NCBI GenBank assembly: GCA_029215795.1
Contig: JARDYH010000001.1
Coordinates: 357,888,154-357,952,153 of the forward strand
DNA: 64,000 nucleotides
Source of the DNA: Anniella stebbinsi
Taxonomy: Eukaryota; Chordata; Lepidosauria; Squamata; Anniellidae
Direction of reading: 5' to 3'
Made by a program: the position numbers and the translations under genes
The notes under the pieces: generated by a model
What the model saw: only the letters and a program-made list of their open reading frames with translations
What the model was told of the DNA's origin: nothing
Databases searched by the model: none
Shown here: one piece after another, positions 25,001 to 30,938 of the stretch
Position numbering within the stretch: the first letter of the stretch is position 1
Layout of the letters: every line of letters starts with the position of its first letter

Positions 25001-27115
25001 TCACTTCCCCAGGGCACATGCTGCAAACACCTTCCCAAAAGCTGCTGGAAGGCACTAGCTTGTTATTACCTTGGCTGCCTCTACAAGAGAGGTTTAAAGC
25101 TCTTTCAAGGAGCTTAAATTTTTTTACCTCTACAAGAATGGAGCGCAAATCGGGCGTAGAGGCACGTTATCTCTCCGATTATGCGCATTATCGAATGCGC
25201 GTTAAACAGCGAGTTTTATTTTGCTCTGTCCATTAAAGCGCATTTTGACTATGTGAACAAGCGCTTATGCGCATTAACTACTTGTAAAGTTCATTTTGAT
25301 CATCCCTTAATGCGCTTCGCCGCCTCTCGCCGCCTCTCGTGCAGAGGCATTAGGCGTAAATGCACTTCAGCGATTATGCGCATAATCGCCTAACTAGGCG
25401 CAAAAGCGAATCCTTGTAGAGGGGACCCTAGTTAGGGCAGGGACAAAAACAAACACAGCTTGAGGGCCCGCAGGTCTAGCTGGTCCTCTTCCCCAAGAAT
25501 CTCCTTCTCAACAGACACTGGCAGGCACTAGCCTTTTATTACCAAACTAACCCAGACAGCCTCAATGTCCACGGGTGTGGCTGGTCTTCTTCCACAGAAG
25601 CTCCTTCCTACAGGGAAATGGGTTTTGAAACATCCTATGATTTAATGATTTAAGCAGCACTTCATGGAACTGCTAGTACCAGCTCTGCTCAGAACTAGTG
25701 TTCTAATTTTGTTTTGCATCCTGCTGTTCAAGAGCAGTTTTGTAAGGTTCAGTAGCAGGGCAAAGTAATGCTAGTAGTTAACAGAACACCGTATGAACAA
25801 GTGTTCTCCCCCCCCCCCCCCATCCTTGCTCTCAGCCTCGCTATTAATGGAGATGCGGATGGATTGATGGCTTGGCATCTTGCGGGCATAGACATGGAAT
25901 GCACGGATTACGGTGGCAGAACACCTTCCCAAGTAGTAAGTGCAACTGTTGCTATGCATATGTGTGAATGTTCTGAGCATGCGCATTACGTCTATGGCAG
26001 ATTCAAAGATCAAACCCTTTGCTATATAACATGTTGATATATATCCACCAGGAACATCTCTTAGCCATATCCCATTGAACTGAATAAGTTTTGCAAGAGC
26101 ATCAGAGGTGTTCTGGTCGGAAGCCCTTCCCATGTTATCTTCATGGCATAGGAGGAGCTGCAGCAGGGCATTTCGTGATGCCACTTGGGGGCTGTCTTCA
26201 CGGTGCCGCGTTATTGCTGCCTCCTTCTCAAACTCCACACTTTCCCCCTCCCAGGGTGGCATTGGGTAATCCCGACACTGAGGAGGGAGCATGGGGGCTC
26301 TGGGAAGTCATCCAGGTACCAGAGCCACCCCCACCCTCTTCCTGGTGGAAGGCGACCAATCGCTGGTCGCCTTGCACCAGGCACCGCCCCTGGGTTGGCC
26401 CCAGAGTGACATCAGATGGTGGAAGCGCCATGTTGACGTTGTTCCGGCTGAAAAAGTCGGGGTAAATCCCGGACTATTTCAGATTACAGCATAGCAGGGA
26501 AGCCACGTGGTGACTGTGAAGCAGCACTTGCGTCATCTAACTGATGCAGCACAGATCCACAGCCACTGCAGGGCTTTCCCTGCATATAGACATCCCTCCC
26601 CCCAGGATAAAGTGCAGGGGTATGTAGATAGAAGCAGGATTGAGCGTTAGGGCCCCAGTGCAGGGAGCAGGTTTAGACAGTCTGCAATGATGTGCTCTGT
26701 CACTGGTAGCACTACAAGCCCTCTGCATCAGCAATCTCAAATGAGCTCAAGCTCAGTCCCTTTTGGAATAGGGCCACTCCCTGTTTCAATTCCACACAAT
26801 TCATGACCTGTGAAGCTGAGAACAGCCCAGCAGCCAAGTAAGGACGCCCAGTAGGCTTTGACAGAGCACCTGTTTGGGCCACCTGAGGAGATTGCTAAGA
26901 TTCTAGGGAGCCAAAATAAGTTGCTGATAAACTGTGTTCTGCTTGGTGGGTCTCAAGTTGTGCAGGCCATGTGCCTTGTTTTGATCCACTTGATAATTCC
27001 CTGAAACTTAGAAAAAACACAGGCAGTTCTGATCCACTTGCAGGCAGCCGCTGCAAAGAACAACCAAAGCCTGGACTTCCTGAAACAGTTGAAATCAACA
27101 GGAGGTAGGAGCTGA
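3958..27115 (+). CDS. ASPG: ASPG-like gene, copy A (exons 2-15 of about 15; exon 1 off window)
   Basis: Homolog of 60 kDa lysophospholipase/L-asparaginase: a cytosolic type I asparaginase fold (L-Asn to L-Asp plus ammonia; lysophospholipase activity is also ascribed to the family) followed by ankyrin repeats. Coding exons seen: 3958-4087, 4189-4300, 6135-6260, 7539-7622, 9492-9618, 11070-11182, 12102-12287, 14262-14375, 15748-15867, 16180-16263, 18327-18490, 19598-19684, 25836-25935, 27044-27115. Together they make 1619 bp, one open frame with all phases matching, ending in TGA. With an exon 1 like that of copy B the protein would be about 590 residues, close to the family's usual length of about 570. 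Catalytic motifs HGTDT and GNRVTK are intact. Exon 1, which should carry the TGGTIGM threonine, is not in 1-3957 and must lie upstream of the window. No disabling change is visible, so this looks functional. Family assignment is sound; enzyme activity is inferred. Confidence 0.93.
4189..4300 (+). CDS. ASPG: ASPG copy A exon 3
   Basis: Acceptor TTTAG, donor GTATTT (weak). Encodes the [22 protein letters not shown] segment of the asparaginase N-terminal domain. The LLDSxNMT motif is typical of the type I asparaginase/ASPG family. The intron between exons 2 and 3 is only about 100 bp. About 24 of 37 residues match copy B. Confidence 0.92.
5336..5765 (-). mobile_element. L2-type LINE 3' end
   Basis: Minus-strand sequence with GCCACCTTGGAAGGGTTTCT-type tail and degraded [12 protein letters not shown] coding. 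It is closely related to 14443-14905 and 54340-54645. Confidence 0.7.
6135..6260 (+). CDS. ASPG: ASPG copy A exon 4 (active-site HGTDT exon)
   Basis: Exactly 42 codons in phase 0. Encodes [17 protein letters not shown] then [18 protein letters not shown] carries the second catalytic threonine and the adjacent aspartate of asparaginases. 37 of 42 residues match copy B. Acceptor TTAG, donor GTAATG. Confidence 0.95.
6738..6783. repeat. (TTC)n microsatellite
   Basis: About 15 TTC units, producing a fake serine-rich open frame. Confidence 0.95.
7014..7333. mobile_element. palindromic hAT-like element, TAGGCTGACC family, copy 1
   Basis: Two inverted arms of about 140 bp around a 40-bp asymmetric loop. 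Ends TAGGGTGGCC and GGTCAGCCTA. The flanking 8-mers (TTCAAACC, ACTATACC) match poorly, so this is an older copy or has altered flanks. Confidence 0.75.
7539..7622 (+). CDS. ASPG: ASPG copy A exon 5
   Basis: 28 codons, phase 0, encoding [20 protein letters not shown] and then AGQFVIPE. Differs from copy B at one residue (S/A). The donor is GTCTGT, a poor match to GTRAGT but conserved in kind in copy B (GTCTGC). A palindromic transposon lies about 200 bp upstream. Confidence 0.94.
7919..8073 (+). mobile_element. 5S-rRNA-derived SINE
   Basis: AGCTAAGCAGG at 7957-7967 and GGAGGGGAGACC at 7988-7999 correspond to the A-box and C-box of the 5S rRNA internal promoter with near-normal spacing, followed by a LINE-like tail (GGTGGAATATAAATG, then AATAAATA). 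Confidence 0.8.
8426..9255 (-). mobile_element. CR1 LINE 3' part
   Basis: Begins with the CR1 3' signature (ATCATAGA) at the low end. Minus-strand open frames carry [21 protein letters not shown] and [16 protein letters not shown], the CR1 reverse transcriptase C-terminal motifs, interrupted by frameshifts. Confidence 0.9.
9492..9618 (+). CDS. ASPG: ASPG copy A exon 6 (catalytic lysine exon)
   Basis: 127 bp, ending one base into a codon. Encodes [20 protein letters not shown], then [13 protein letters not shown]. The lysine in GNRVTKVD corresponds to the active-site lysine of type I asparaginases. 38 of 42 residues match copy B. Acceptor TTGCAG, donor GTAAGT. Confidence 0.95.
9779..10020 (+). 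mobile_element. tRNA-derived SINE (squamate type)
   Basis: GCTAGTGTGGTGCAGCAGTT head resembling a tRNA A-box region, GTTGTTGTGAGGATAAAAT body, GGATATAAATGCAATAAATA tail. Confidence 0.75.
10788..10828. repeat. GGGGGA hexamer repeat
   Basis: About six to seven units of a G-rich hexamer. Such runs can form G-quadruplexes. Confidence 0.9.
11070..11182 (+). CDS. ASPG: ASPG copy A exon 7
   Basis: Starts by completing an isoleucine codon. Encodes DWGIVWR.....[31 protein letters not shown] is a strong family motif at the start of the asparaginase C-terminal domain. Acceptor TTCTCACAG, donor GTAGGT. The matching exon of copy B is not found before the window end. Confidence 0.92.
11588..11715 (+). 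mobile_element. CR1 LINE 3' end fragment
   Basis: GGTTGCTGGGGAACATGGGT through GATCCAGCATGGCTCTTCTT, the recurrent 3' end of one CR1 subfamily in this window. Confidence 0.8.
11936..12087 (-). mobile_element. CR1 LINE 3' fragment next to exon 8
   Basis: Homologous to 8460-8610, minus strand. It stops within 15 bp of the exon 8 acceptor AG at 12100-12101. Confidence 0.85.
12102..12287 (+). CDS. ASPG: ASPG copy A exon 8
   Basis: 62 codons, phase 0: [20 protein letters not shown], then a [20 protein letters not shown] segment, then YATGQ. These are the C-terminal asparaginase domain motifs (ETYGxGN, NCTxCL, YATG). A CR1 fragment ends about 15 bp before the acceptor. Confidence 0.94.
12735..12925 (+). 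mobile_element. degraded 5S-rRNA-derived SINE
   Basis: TTGCCAAAGCTAAACA and the tail GAAAGGGTGGAATATAAAT align with the 7919-8073 SINE; the promoter boxes are decayed. Confidence 0.5.
12926..14261. other. copy A intron 8 remainder
   Basis: Apart from the repeat at 13064-13320, it holds a GGGTATCTTGGTGGGGTGG-type low-copy foldback around 13890-14100, and nothing gene-like. Confidence 0.4.
13064..13320. repeat. unclassified repeat, GACAGYGCCCTCTAGTGGG family
   Basis: Shares GACAG(T/C)GCCCTCTAGTGGG, TTCCTTAC and CTTCCTGCTTCTCTT with 19098-19310. Part of it also resembles 24243-24425. Confidence 0.55.
14262..14375 (+). CDS. ASPG: ASPG copy A exon 9
   Basis: 38 codons, phase 0, encoding [20 protein letters not shown] followed by [13 protein letters not shown]. 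The GVISGx[14 protein letters not shown] pattern is diagnostic for cytosolic type I asparaginases. Acceptor TTTCTAG, donor GTAATG. Confidence 0.95.
14443..14905 (-). mobile_element. L2-type LINE 3' end with ORF2 C-terminus
   Basis: Minus-strand frame with [16 protein letters not shown] and [12 protein letters not shown], and the (ATTT) tail at the low end. Confidence 0.85.
15109..15212. mobile_element. 104-bp near-perfect palindrome, GGC...GCC foldback family
   Basis: GGCCCTGTTCAGAAGACACC pairs with its inverted copy at the other end. Flanked by the 3-bp direct repeat ACT (15106-15108 and 15213-15215). Confidence 0.75.
15748..15867 (+). CDS. ASPG: ASPG copy A exon 10
   Basis: 40 codons, phase 0. 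It begins [11 protein letters not shown], which matches the family's conserved (K/D)xLRGEM segment closing the asparaginase domain, then becomes poorly conserved linker. Acceptor ACTGCAG, donor GTAAAT. Confidence 0.88.
15868..16179. other. copy A intron 10, no feature seen
   Basis: Plain A/T-rich intron without recognised repeats. Confidence 0.6.
16180..16263 (+). CDS. ASPG: ASPG copy A exon 11
   Basis: 28 codons, phase 0: [20 protein letters not shown] then TLKVIEEV. It is the helix pair that opens the ankyrin section (A.AA.TGDL..LK). Acceptor GCTTAG, donor GTAAAT. Confidence 0.9.
17165..17583. mobile_element. foldback element, GCGTCATCAGATGAGC family, copy 1
   Basis: Ends CATCATCAGATGAGCG and TTCTGATGACGCTC. 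Interior related to 27517-27861 (GACGTCCGCCTCCTG, ATTCTGCTCTATGCAGGAA-like arms). A short L2 tail near 17425-17500 has inserted. Confidence 0.65.
17660..18065 (-). mobile_element. L2-type LINE 3' end
   Basis: ATTT tail, CCATAGCCGAAACTCTCTGA motif, then TCTTCACCTGGCGATGAAAG shared with 58218-58260. Confidence 0.75.
18130..18290 (-). mobile_element. CR1 LINE fragment
   Basis: Minus-strand coding remnant of the [11 protein letters not shown] motif (GAATTTGTCTAATCCCCCTT and onward). Confidence 0.6.
18327..18490 (+). CDS. ASPG: ASPG copy A exon 12 (ankyrin repeats)
   Basis: Encodes [20 protein letters not shown] then [20 protein letters not shown], one full ankyrin repeat and the start of the next (DGRTPLHxAxxxGH motif plain). 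It has a strong poly-T tract before CAG; donor GTAGAA. It ends two bases into an arginine codon. Confidence 0.95.
18561..18780. repeat. truncated GGCTYAGTTCAGACAAC foldback element
   Basis: Matches the left part of the elements at 37713-38245 and 56002-56536 (GGCTTAGTTCAGACAACAC, TGGTATCCCATCAGCCATTG). The right end is missing. Confidence 0.6.
18780..19040 (+). repeat. unclassified repeat paired with 51310-51560
   Basis: GGCAATGGCATTTCCTGCTC and GGTGCCCAACCATGCCTGG recur, inverted, at 51310-51560. Confidence 0.45.
19098..19450. repeat. unclassified repeat, GACAGYGCCCTCTAGTGGG family, copy 2
   Basis: Begins TTCAGACAGGAGGAAATCGT. Shares blocks with 13064-13320. Confidence 0.5.
19598..19684 (+). 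CDS. ASPG: ASPG copy A exon 13 (ankyrin repeat)
   Basis: Encodes [20 protein letters not shown] then KNAGTKLC: the second half of an ankyrin repeat (IIxLLRxxGA). It ends two bases into a codon, so the next exon must start in phase 2. Both 21606 and 25836 satisfy that. The acceptor is CATAAAG, purine-rich next to the AG, with an upstream C/T tract. Confidence 0.92.
19998..20705 (-). mobile_element. hAT-like TAGGGATGTGCAC element, truncated
   Basis: The right end GTGCACATCCCTA is intact and the sequence runs antiparallel to the 1922-2705 copy. The other end stops at GGATCGGCCGCC, missing about 125 bp and the second terminus. Confidence 0.8.
20746..20856. repeat. small foldback, CTACACCAAGCAGGATATA family
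   Basis: CAGATCTACACCAAGCAGGA at the left with a TAGTGTAGATCCTGCCTAG at the right. Same family as the larger nested element at 21712. Confidence 0.6.
20878..20935 (-). mobile_element. short L2-type LINE tail
   Basis: CTCCCCATAGTCAGAGCTCT and GGGCGGATTACA motif. Confidence 0.6.
21606..21639 (+). other. candidate alternative or relic exon 14 of copy A ending in a stop
   Basis: Follows a good acceptor (poly-T then AACAG). In the phase required after exon 13 it reads [11 protein letters not shown] and then TAA. The family normally continues after exon 13 with a LAYxAD-like segment, so LLYKAD is closer to the expected sequence than the real exon 14 ([11 protein letters not shown]). It may be a decayed duplicate exon or a short alternative terminal exon. 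The sequence facts are direct; the role is inference. Confidence 0.4.
21855..22045 (-). mobile_element. L2-type LINE tail inside foldback
   Basis: TTTATTTATTTATTTTG tail then CCATAGCTGAAGCTCTCCGG and a decayed 3' region. Confidence 0.75.
22089..22815 (+). mobile_element. hAT-like transposon, TAGGGATGTGYA family
   Basis: 727 bp, TAGGGATGTGTA to TGCACATCCCTA, with a perfect 8-bp direct repeat CTGCTTAG at 22081-22088 and 22816-22823. AAGCTTTCCCCCAGTGCAAG and its inverted copies build internal hairpins. No coding capacity. Confidence 0.88.
23321..23632. repeat. tandem duplication of a 156-bp unit
   Basis: TCATTTTTAAAGAT(A/T)AGGAGATG starts at 23321 and again at 23477. Both units share GGGCTTTA(G/A)CCATGCC and a T/A-rich end. 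Confidence 0.85.
23680..23850. mobile_element. monomer form of the TAGGCTGACC palindromic family
   Basis: About 170 bp, TAGAGTGACTAGATACAAAA to CATATGGTCACCCT. It is half of the 300-bp palindromic element, with different left and right ends. Flanks GTCTTGCT and GTCTTGAA match at 6 of 8. Confidence 0.7.
24243..24425. repeat. unclassified repeat related to 13064-13320
   Basis: Shares GGGCTGCATTACATGGG(A/T)(G/A)GAGAG with the copy at 13138-13160. Confidence 0.5.
25069..25433 (+). mobile_element. GCGCATTA-rich repeat, copy 1
   Basis: About 365 bp bounded by GGCTGCCTCTACAAGAGAGG and TCCTTGTAGAGGGGACC, imperfect inverted ends. The interior carries many GCGCATTA/TAATGCGC words in both orientations. 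The second copy, 33103-33462, is inverted. Confidence 0.75.
25836..25935 (+). CDS. ASPG: ASPG copy A exon 14 (degenerate ankyrin repeat)
   Basis: 100 bp, completing the codon left by exon 13. Encodes [20 protein letters not shown] then a [10 protein letters not shown] repeat start in which the usual TPLH has become TPSQ. A run of 14 C lies before the acceptor CTCTCAG. Donor GTAAGT. Confidence 0.85.
27044..27115 (+). CDS. ASPG: ASPG copy A exon 15 (terminal, stop TGA)
   Basis: Acceptor CCACTTGCAG. Phase 0 reading gives [23 protein letters not shown], stop. It completes the ankyrin repeat begun in exon 14 and matches the family's last exon (AxAxxNxxxxxFLxxL). No clear polyadenylation signal was identified soon after it. 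Confidence 0.85.
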   Translation, partial: AAAAKNNQSLDFLKQLKSTGGRS

Positions 27116-27516
27116 TGCAAATGTTCTACTTTTCTGCAATATGTTTGAAGTTTTACATTTATTACTGGTTGTTGTTGTTGTTGTTGTTCTGTCTTCAGAC
27201 TCCAATCCTAATCAAGACTCAAATACGATAGATGGTGCATAAAGAGAGTAAAATAGTACACACATTCACTTTCTGTGTGCTACCTTTCCTCTCTTCCTCT
27301 GTCTGTCATTGTGGCCTGCATGAAATTAGGGCAAGGCCATGGATTCCCTACGGTTGTATTTACTCCAAGGAAAGGCATATGACAGTTGGTTCACTCAATC
27401 AATCACAGTGTTGCTTGTTAACTAGATAACAAGTCCAATTAATTAAACCAATGCATCATGTATTTTTTTTTAAAAAAAGTAAGGCTGCAGCATTTAATTG
27501 ATTAATCAGTCGCTGA

Positions 27517-27861
27517 GGGCGTCATCAGATGAGCATTTTATTGCATGCTCATTGCTGGGCACACATGGATTTTCATGGGTCCCTCTCATGACGTCGTCTC
27601 CCTCCTGCGCGCCTCGCGTCCCTTCTAATCTTCCTTGCGCAACAAAAAAAACACCCCAGTAAGTCCGACTTATTTTTAAAGATGGAAGTTGCTGCTATCT
27701 CCTGCCGTGTGCAGAAGAAGCAGCGGGATCAAAATGGCCCACTGAATGGACCACTTGCACGTTGTTAATTTCCTCTTTCAAAAGAGGAAGTAATGAGGGA
27801 CAAACACGTGGGTGGAGAAGCGATGGTAAGGAAATGCAATTTTCCCCATGTGATGACGCTC
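27517..27861. mobile_element. foldback element, GCGTCATCAGATGAGC family, copy 2
   Basis: GGCGTCATCAGATGAGC and GTGATGACGCTC ends; interior matches 17165-17583. Confidence 0.65.
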
Positions 27862-28028
27862 CGATTCTTTTTAAAAAACCCACTTTTAATTAGGTACGAT
27901 GTGCCCCTGATTAATCAGATAGTATATATTTAATATAAGTGCTTATAAAAATGGCATATGGCCAGTACCAGCTTACAAGAGACTTCCCTCTTCTCTCTCA
28001 CTCAGATAGTAGGGAAAGCCTCTTCTAA

Positions 28029-28669
28029 GAGCTCCATCACACCTAATTCTCCCCCGGTTTGCCTCTGTGTTTTTTTTACCTCTGAGGCAGAAGCGCGTCA
28101 AGCTTATGATCCCTTTCATCTGAATAGCTGCTCTTTCGCTCCTTTGCTCTTCCGCTCCACTCCACTCCACTCCACCCCACCCCACCCCTCCCCTTCTCTT
28201 TCTCCCTCCAGTCAGGTCCTGTCAGATGAGTACTTCAACCAGACCACCTTTCTGCCGGGCAAAAATGGAACGACCCTTTAGTCTGGCTCTTTGGGGGCAT
28301 TGAGGGAGTACAATCCTGTCTCTGCAGAGATTCGGGCACTGTATACTTAAAAAAAAAACACTTTCAAGCTTGGGATGCAAGGTTTGGGTTTTATATTGAG
28401 GCTTGGAGCTGGCTGCTGGGAGAGATCACTTTTCCTTGCCAGGACCTGATGCAATCCATTCAAGCCCCCAGTTCCTTTAAAATTACACGGAGGCTTAGGA
28501 CGCATTAAATACCCTTAGGGAAAATAACCCAAACTTTCAGTGTTCTAGGAAAGGCTGGGGAAGAGGCAGGGTGTCAGCAGGACAGACACGGCATCATGTG
28601 AGTACTGTGCTGCAAATCTGCACACCAGGCATGGCGAGAGTGCACTAAATTGCTGGTGAGATGGAACTC
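28029..28669 (+). mobile_element. 641-bp element with GAGCTCCATC ends, copy 1
   Basis: Ends GAGCTCCATCAC and GAGATGGAACTC are imperfect inverted repeats. Flanked by TAA at 28026-28028 and 28670-28672. Inverted copy at 46498-47157. No long open frame. A 3-bp duplication suggests PIF/Harbinger-like mobilisation. Confidence 0.75.
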
Positions 28670-28965
28670 TAAGATGATGCATGGAAACACCATGTATATA
28701 TAAGTTTAAAAACAAAGGAAGTAGGTTTCTCGCTCCAAAACAATTGTTTTACCCATATAAAACTTTAAGTGACAGTGCAATGCTATACATGACTATTCAG
28801 AATAACCTTCATTATTGTGCAGTATATAGTACTGTAAATAAATATGAATAATTAGTCTTCCTGTTGTGGTTGCCAGTTTGGCAATATTTCACTCATTTGT
28901 TTGAAAGGGATCTCAGGATAGAACTTAAAGCTAACCGTTCTTTCTATGTTTTCTCCTTACAGGTT

Positions 28966-29151
28966 TTTCAAAATGAGTATTCTGAACTAATTTCTAGTGG
29001 AAAGATGTTTGGATTGATAAAGATAGAGATGGGATTTCTAAACTATAACTTTAGATTCTTTAGAGTTTGCATACAGGAAATAAAACCAGACACTTCTGTA
29101 AAGCTGAGCAATAAACATATTCATGTTTTTGACTTCCACCCTTTCCTGTGA
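28966..29151 (+). other. possible 3' exon or spurious acceptor
   Basis: A pyrimidine-rich tract and TTACAG precede an open stretch, with AATAAA-type hexamers near 29079 and 29110. It could be an alternative last exon or 3' untranslated exon of copy A, but no family similarity is seen and ORF length alone proves nothing. Confidence 0.15.
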
Positions 29152-29311
29152 AATTACTGTGCACACATAAATTGAAAGCAAAAGGTAGATCTTCACTCGT
29201 AATTTGTGTGGTATGCCAAGGACCACAGAATTACTTTAATTGTTTTACTGAAGTTTAAAGGAAATTGTTATATTCCTAAATGTAGTGTATTATAACTCCT
29301 ACTTGGAAATT

Positions 29312-29382
29312 CCAGGGATTGAACCTGGGACTTTTTGCATGCAAAGTAAGTTCTTTACCACTGAACTACAGTCTTTCCCCCG
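29312..29382 (-). mobile_element. tRNA-Ala-like SINE head or tRNA pseudogene
   Basis: On the minus strand TAGTTCAGTGG (A-box) and GGTTCAATCCC (B-box) are intact, with TTTGCATGC between them recalling a TGC anticodon. Stems are imperfect, so a working tRNA is unlikely. Confidence 0.55.
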
Positions 29383-29397
29383 ATAAAAACCTTCCCT

Positions 29398-29500
29398 GAT
29401 CTGGTTCCTTTCAGATGTGTTGAACTACAGCCCCCATAATTTTCAATCAGCTTGGGAGTTGTAGTCCAACACATCTGGAGGACAATAGGTTGGGGACATC
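29398..29500. repeat. small foldback, CCAACACATCTGGAGG family
   Basis: CAGATGTGTTGAACTACAGC pairs with GTTGTAGTCCAACACATCTG. Related inverted pairs occur at 35955-36050 and 58733-58862, and a single arm at 7867-7892. Confidence 0.65.
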
Positions 29501-29559
29501 TGCCTTATAGTTTCTGCATGACTGAAAAATTTTGCAGGTCAATGTAAGGTAGTTCTCTA

Positions 29560-29704
29560 CAGGGCTGTGCAGCGCTTTAGATCCGAATCCGAGACAAGGC
29601 GGGGTGATTCGGAAGACCCAGAAACAGATCCGAAGTGAGCCGGGACAGGTCCGAATTGGGGTCCAAAGCGAATCGGGGGGGGGGGAGTTCTGTGCACATA
29701 CGTA
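29560..29704. mobile_element. 145-bp hAT-like element, GGGCTGTGCA ends
   Basis: Ends CAGGGCTGTGCA and GTGCACATACGTA with a perfect 8-bp direct repeat GTTCTCTA at 29552-29559 and 29705-29712. Confidence 0.75.
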
Positions 29705-30819
29705 GTTCTCTATGAGGGTTTTGGATCGTCTGTCAGCATAGCGCAGCCCATGGGAGACAGCCAACTTCAACCCCCATGGAACCAGGGTGGGGGAACATGA
29801 AATATAATTTCATTATGTTTTAGAGGTACCAAAATATAGCCACAATTATTTTAGGGCTTAATTGGAGTCAGGGTTTAGCTCTTGTGCTATTTGATCAGCA
29901 TCTTTCGATCTAGTATTTGTGCCTTAGTAAAAATTATTTTGGCCGTGATAGTTTCATAAGAAACTTTCTGCGCTGTTAACGTTTACATGCTGAAAAGTTA
30001 ATATGTGACTGTATTGTGTAAATGTGTCTACCACCTGTTATTTTGGGGGATAGTTCTTAACTTTGGAATAAAAAAAGTGTGTAGCTGTCTGGATGCAATA
30101 TACCAGGTATCTAAAATTAAGATGGAATTGCTCACATGTATGCTTTTGATGTTTCATAATTTAGGTCAGGGATGGGCCGCCACACGTGGCCCATGGGATG
30201 TATGTCCCCCGCAGTCTTTTTTAACCCTTAGTGATCCACTTTGAATTTAGTCTGGATCAAATCCAATGTAGAGATTTCTGGATACTTGGGGAGACTCTCC
30301 AGAAAAACACTACTTTGTGTAAAAAGCTAAAAGCAAAACAGAGCCCTCCTGGTGAAGGTTGCACATCAGCAAAGCCTTCCTATAAAAAACTGTAACCTAC
30401 TGCTAACTGTTCAGAATTTTGTAAACATTTTGTGAAAATGATTACAGATCGAACCACAGACCAATTTCTGAAACTAAGGGGAAATAATAAGCAGAGTGCT
30501 ATAACATGGGCAGTAGTCCATAGGATTGAATGAAATATAAAAACAGAAAAAGAGAGAGCAAGCACAAAATTATAAATGGAATAAAGATGAAAATATAGCA
30601 TATGTATGGAAAGAAGAAAGTGAAGAAAACAAGGCACTGGCAGTTATGAAACCATATATAAGATGTCCAAGTTCAGAAAACAGCAAGTCAGAAAAGTAAC
30701 TGTAGGAACGTAAGTAAGGGGGAATGAAAAATATGAACACAAGTGCACAATTTTTTAAAAATCTCCTAAAAAGGGCATTCACATACAATCCTATAATGGC
30801 AACGTTGAAAGGAAACCTA

Positions 30820-30938
30820 GAGCCTATCTACACTACTGCTTTAAAACAGCGTATAACAGTTTTAAACCGGTTAATAATGGTTACTAACCGGTTTAAAACT
30901 GTTATAAACCATTTTAACGCAGTAGTGTGGATAGACTC
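30820..30938. mobile_element. 119-bp near-perfect palindromic element
   Basis: GAGCCTATCTACACTACTGC pairs with the far end; TTTTAAACCGGTTA pairs near the centre. Flanked by CTA at 30817-30819 and 30939-30941. Confidence 0.75.

Noticed and set aside
25771..26292. 173-residue minus-strand open frame
   Set aside because: Antisense to exon 14 of copy A; no recognisable domain.
29312..29382. Functional tRNA gene
   Set aside because: Promoter boxes are good but the acceptor and anticodon stems do not pair well and a related head occurs at 36083, so a SINE is likelier.
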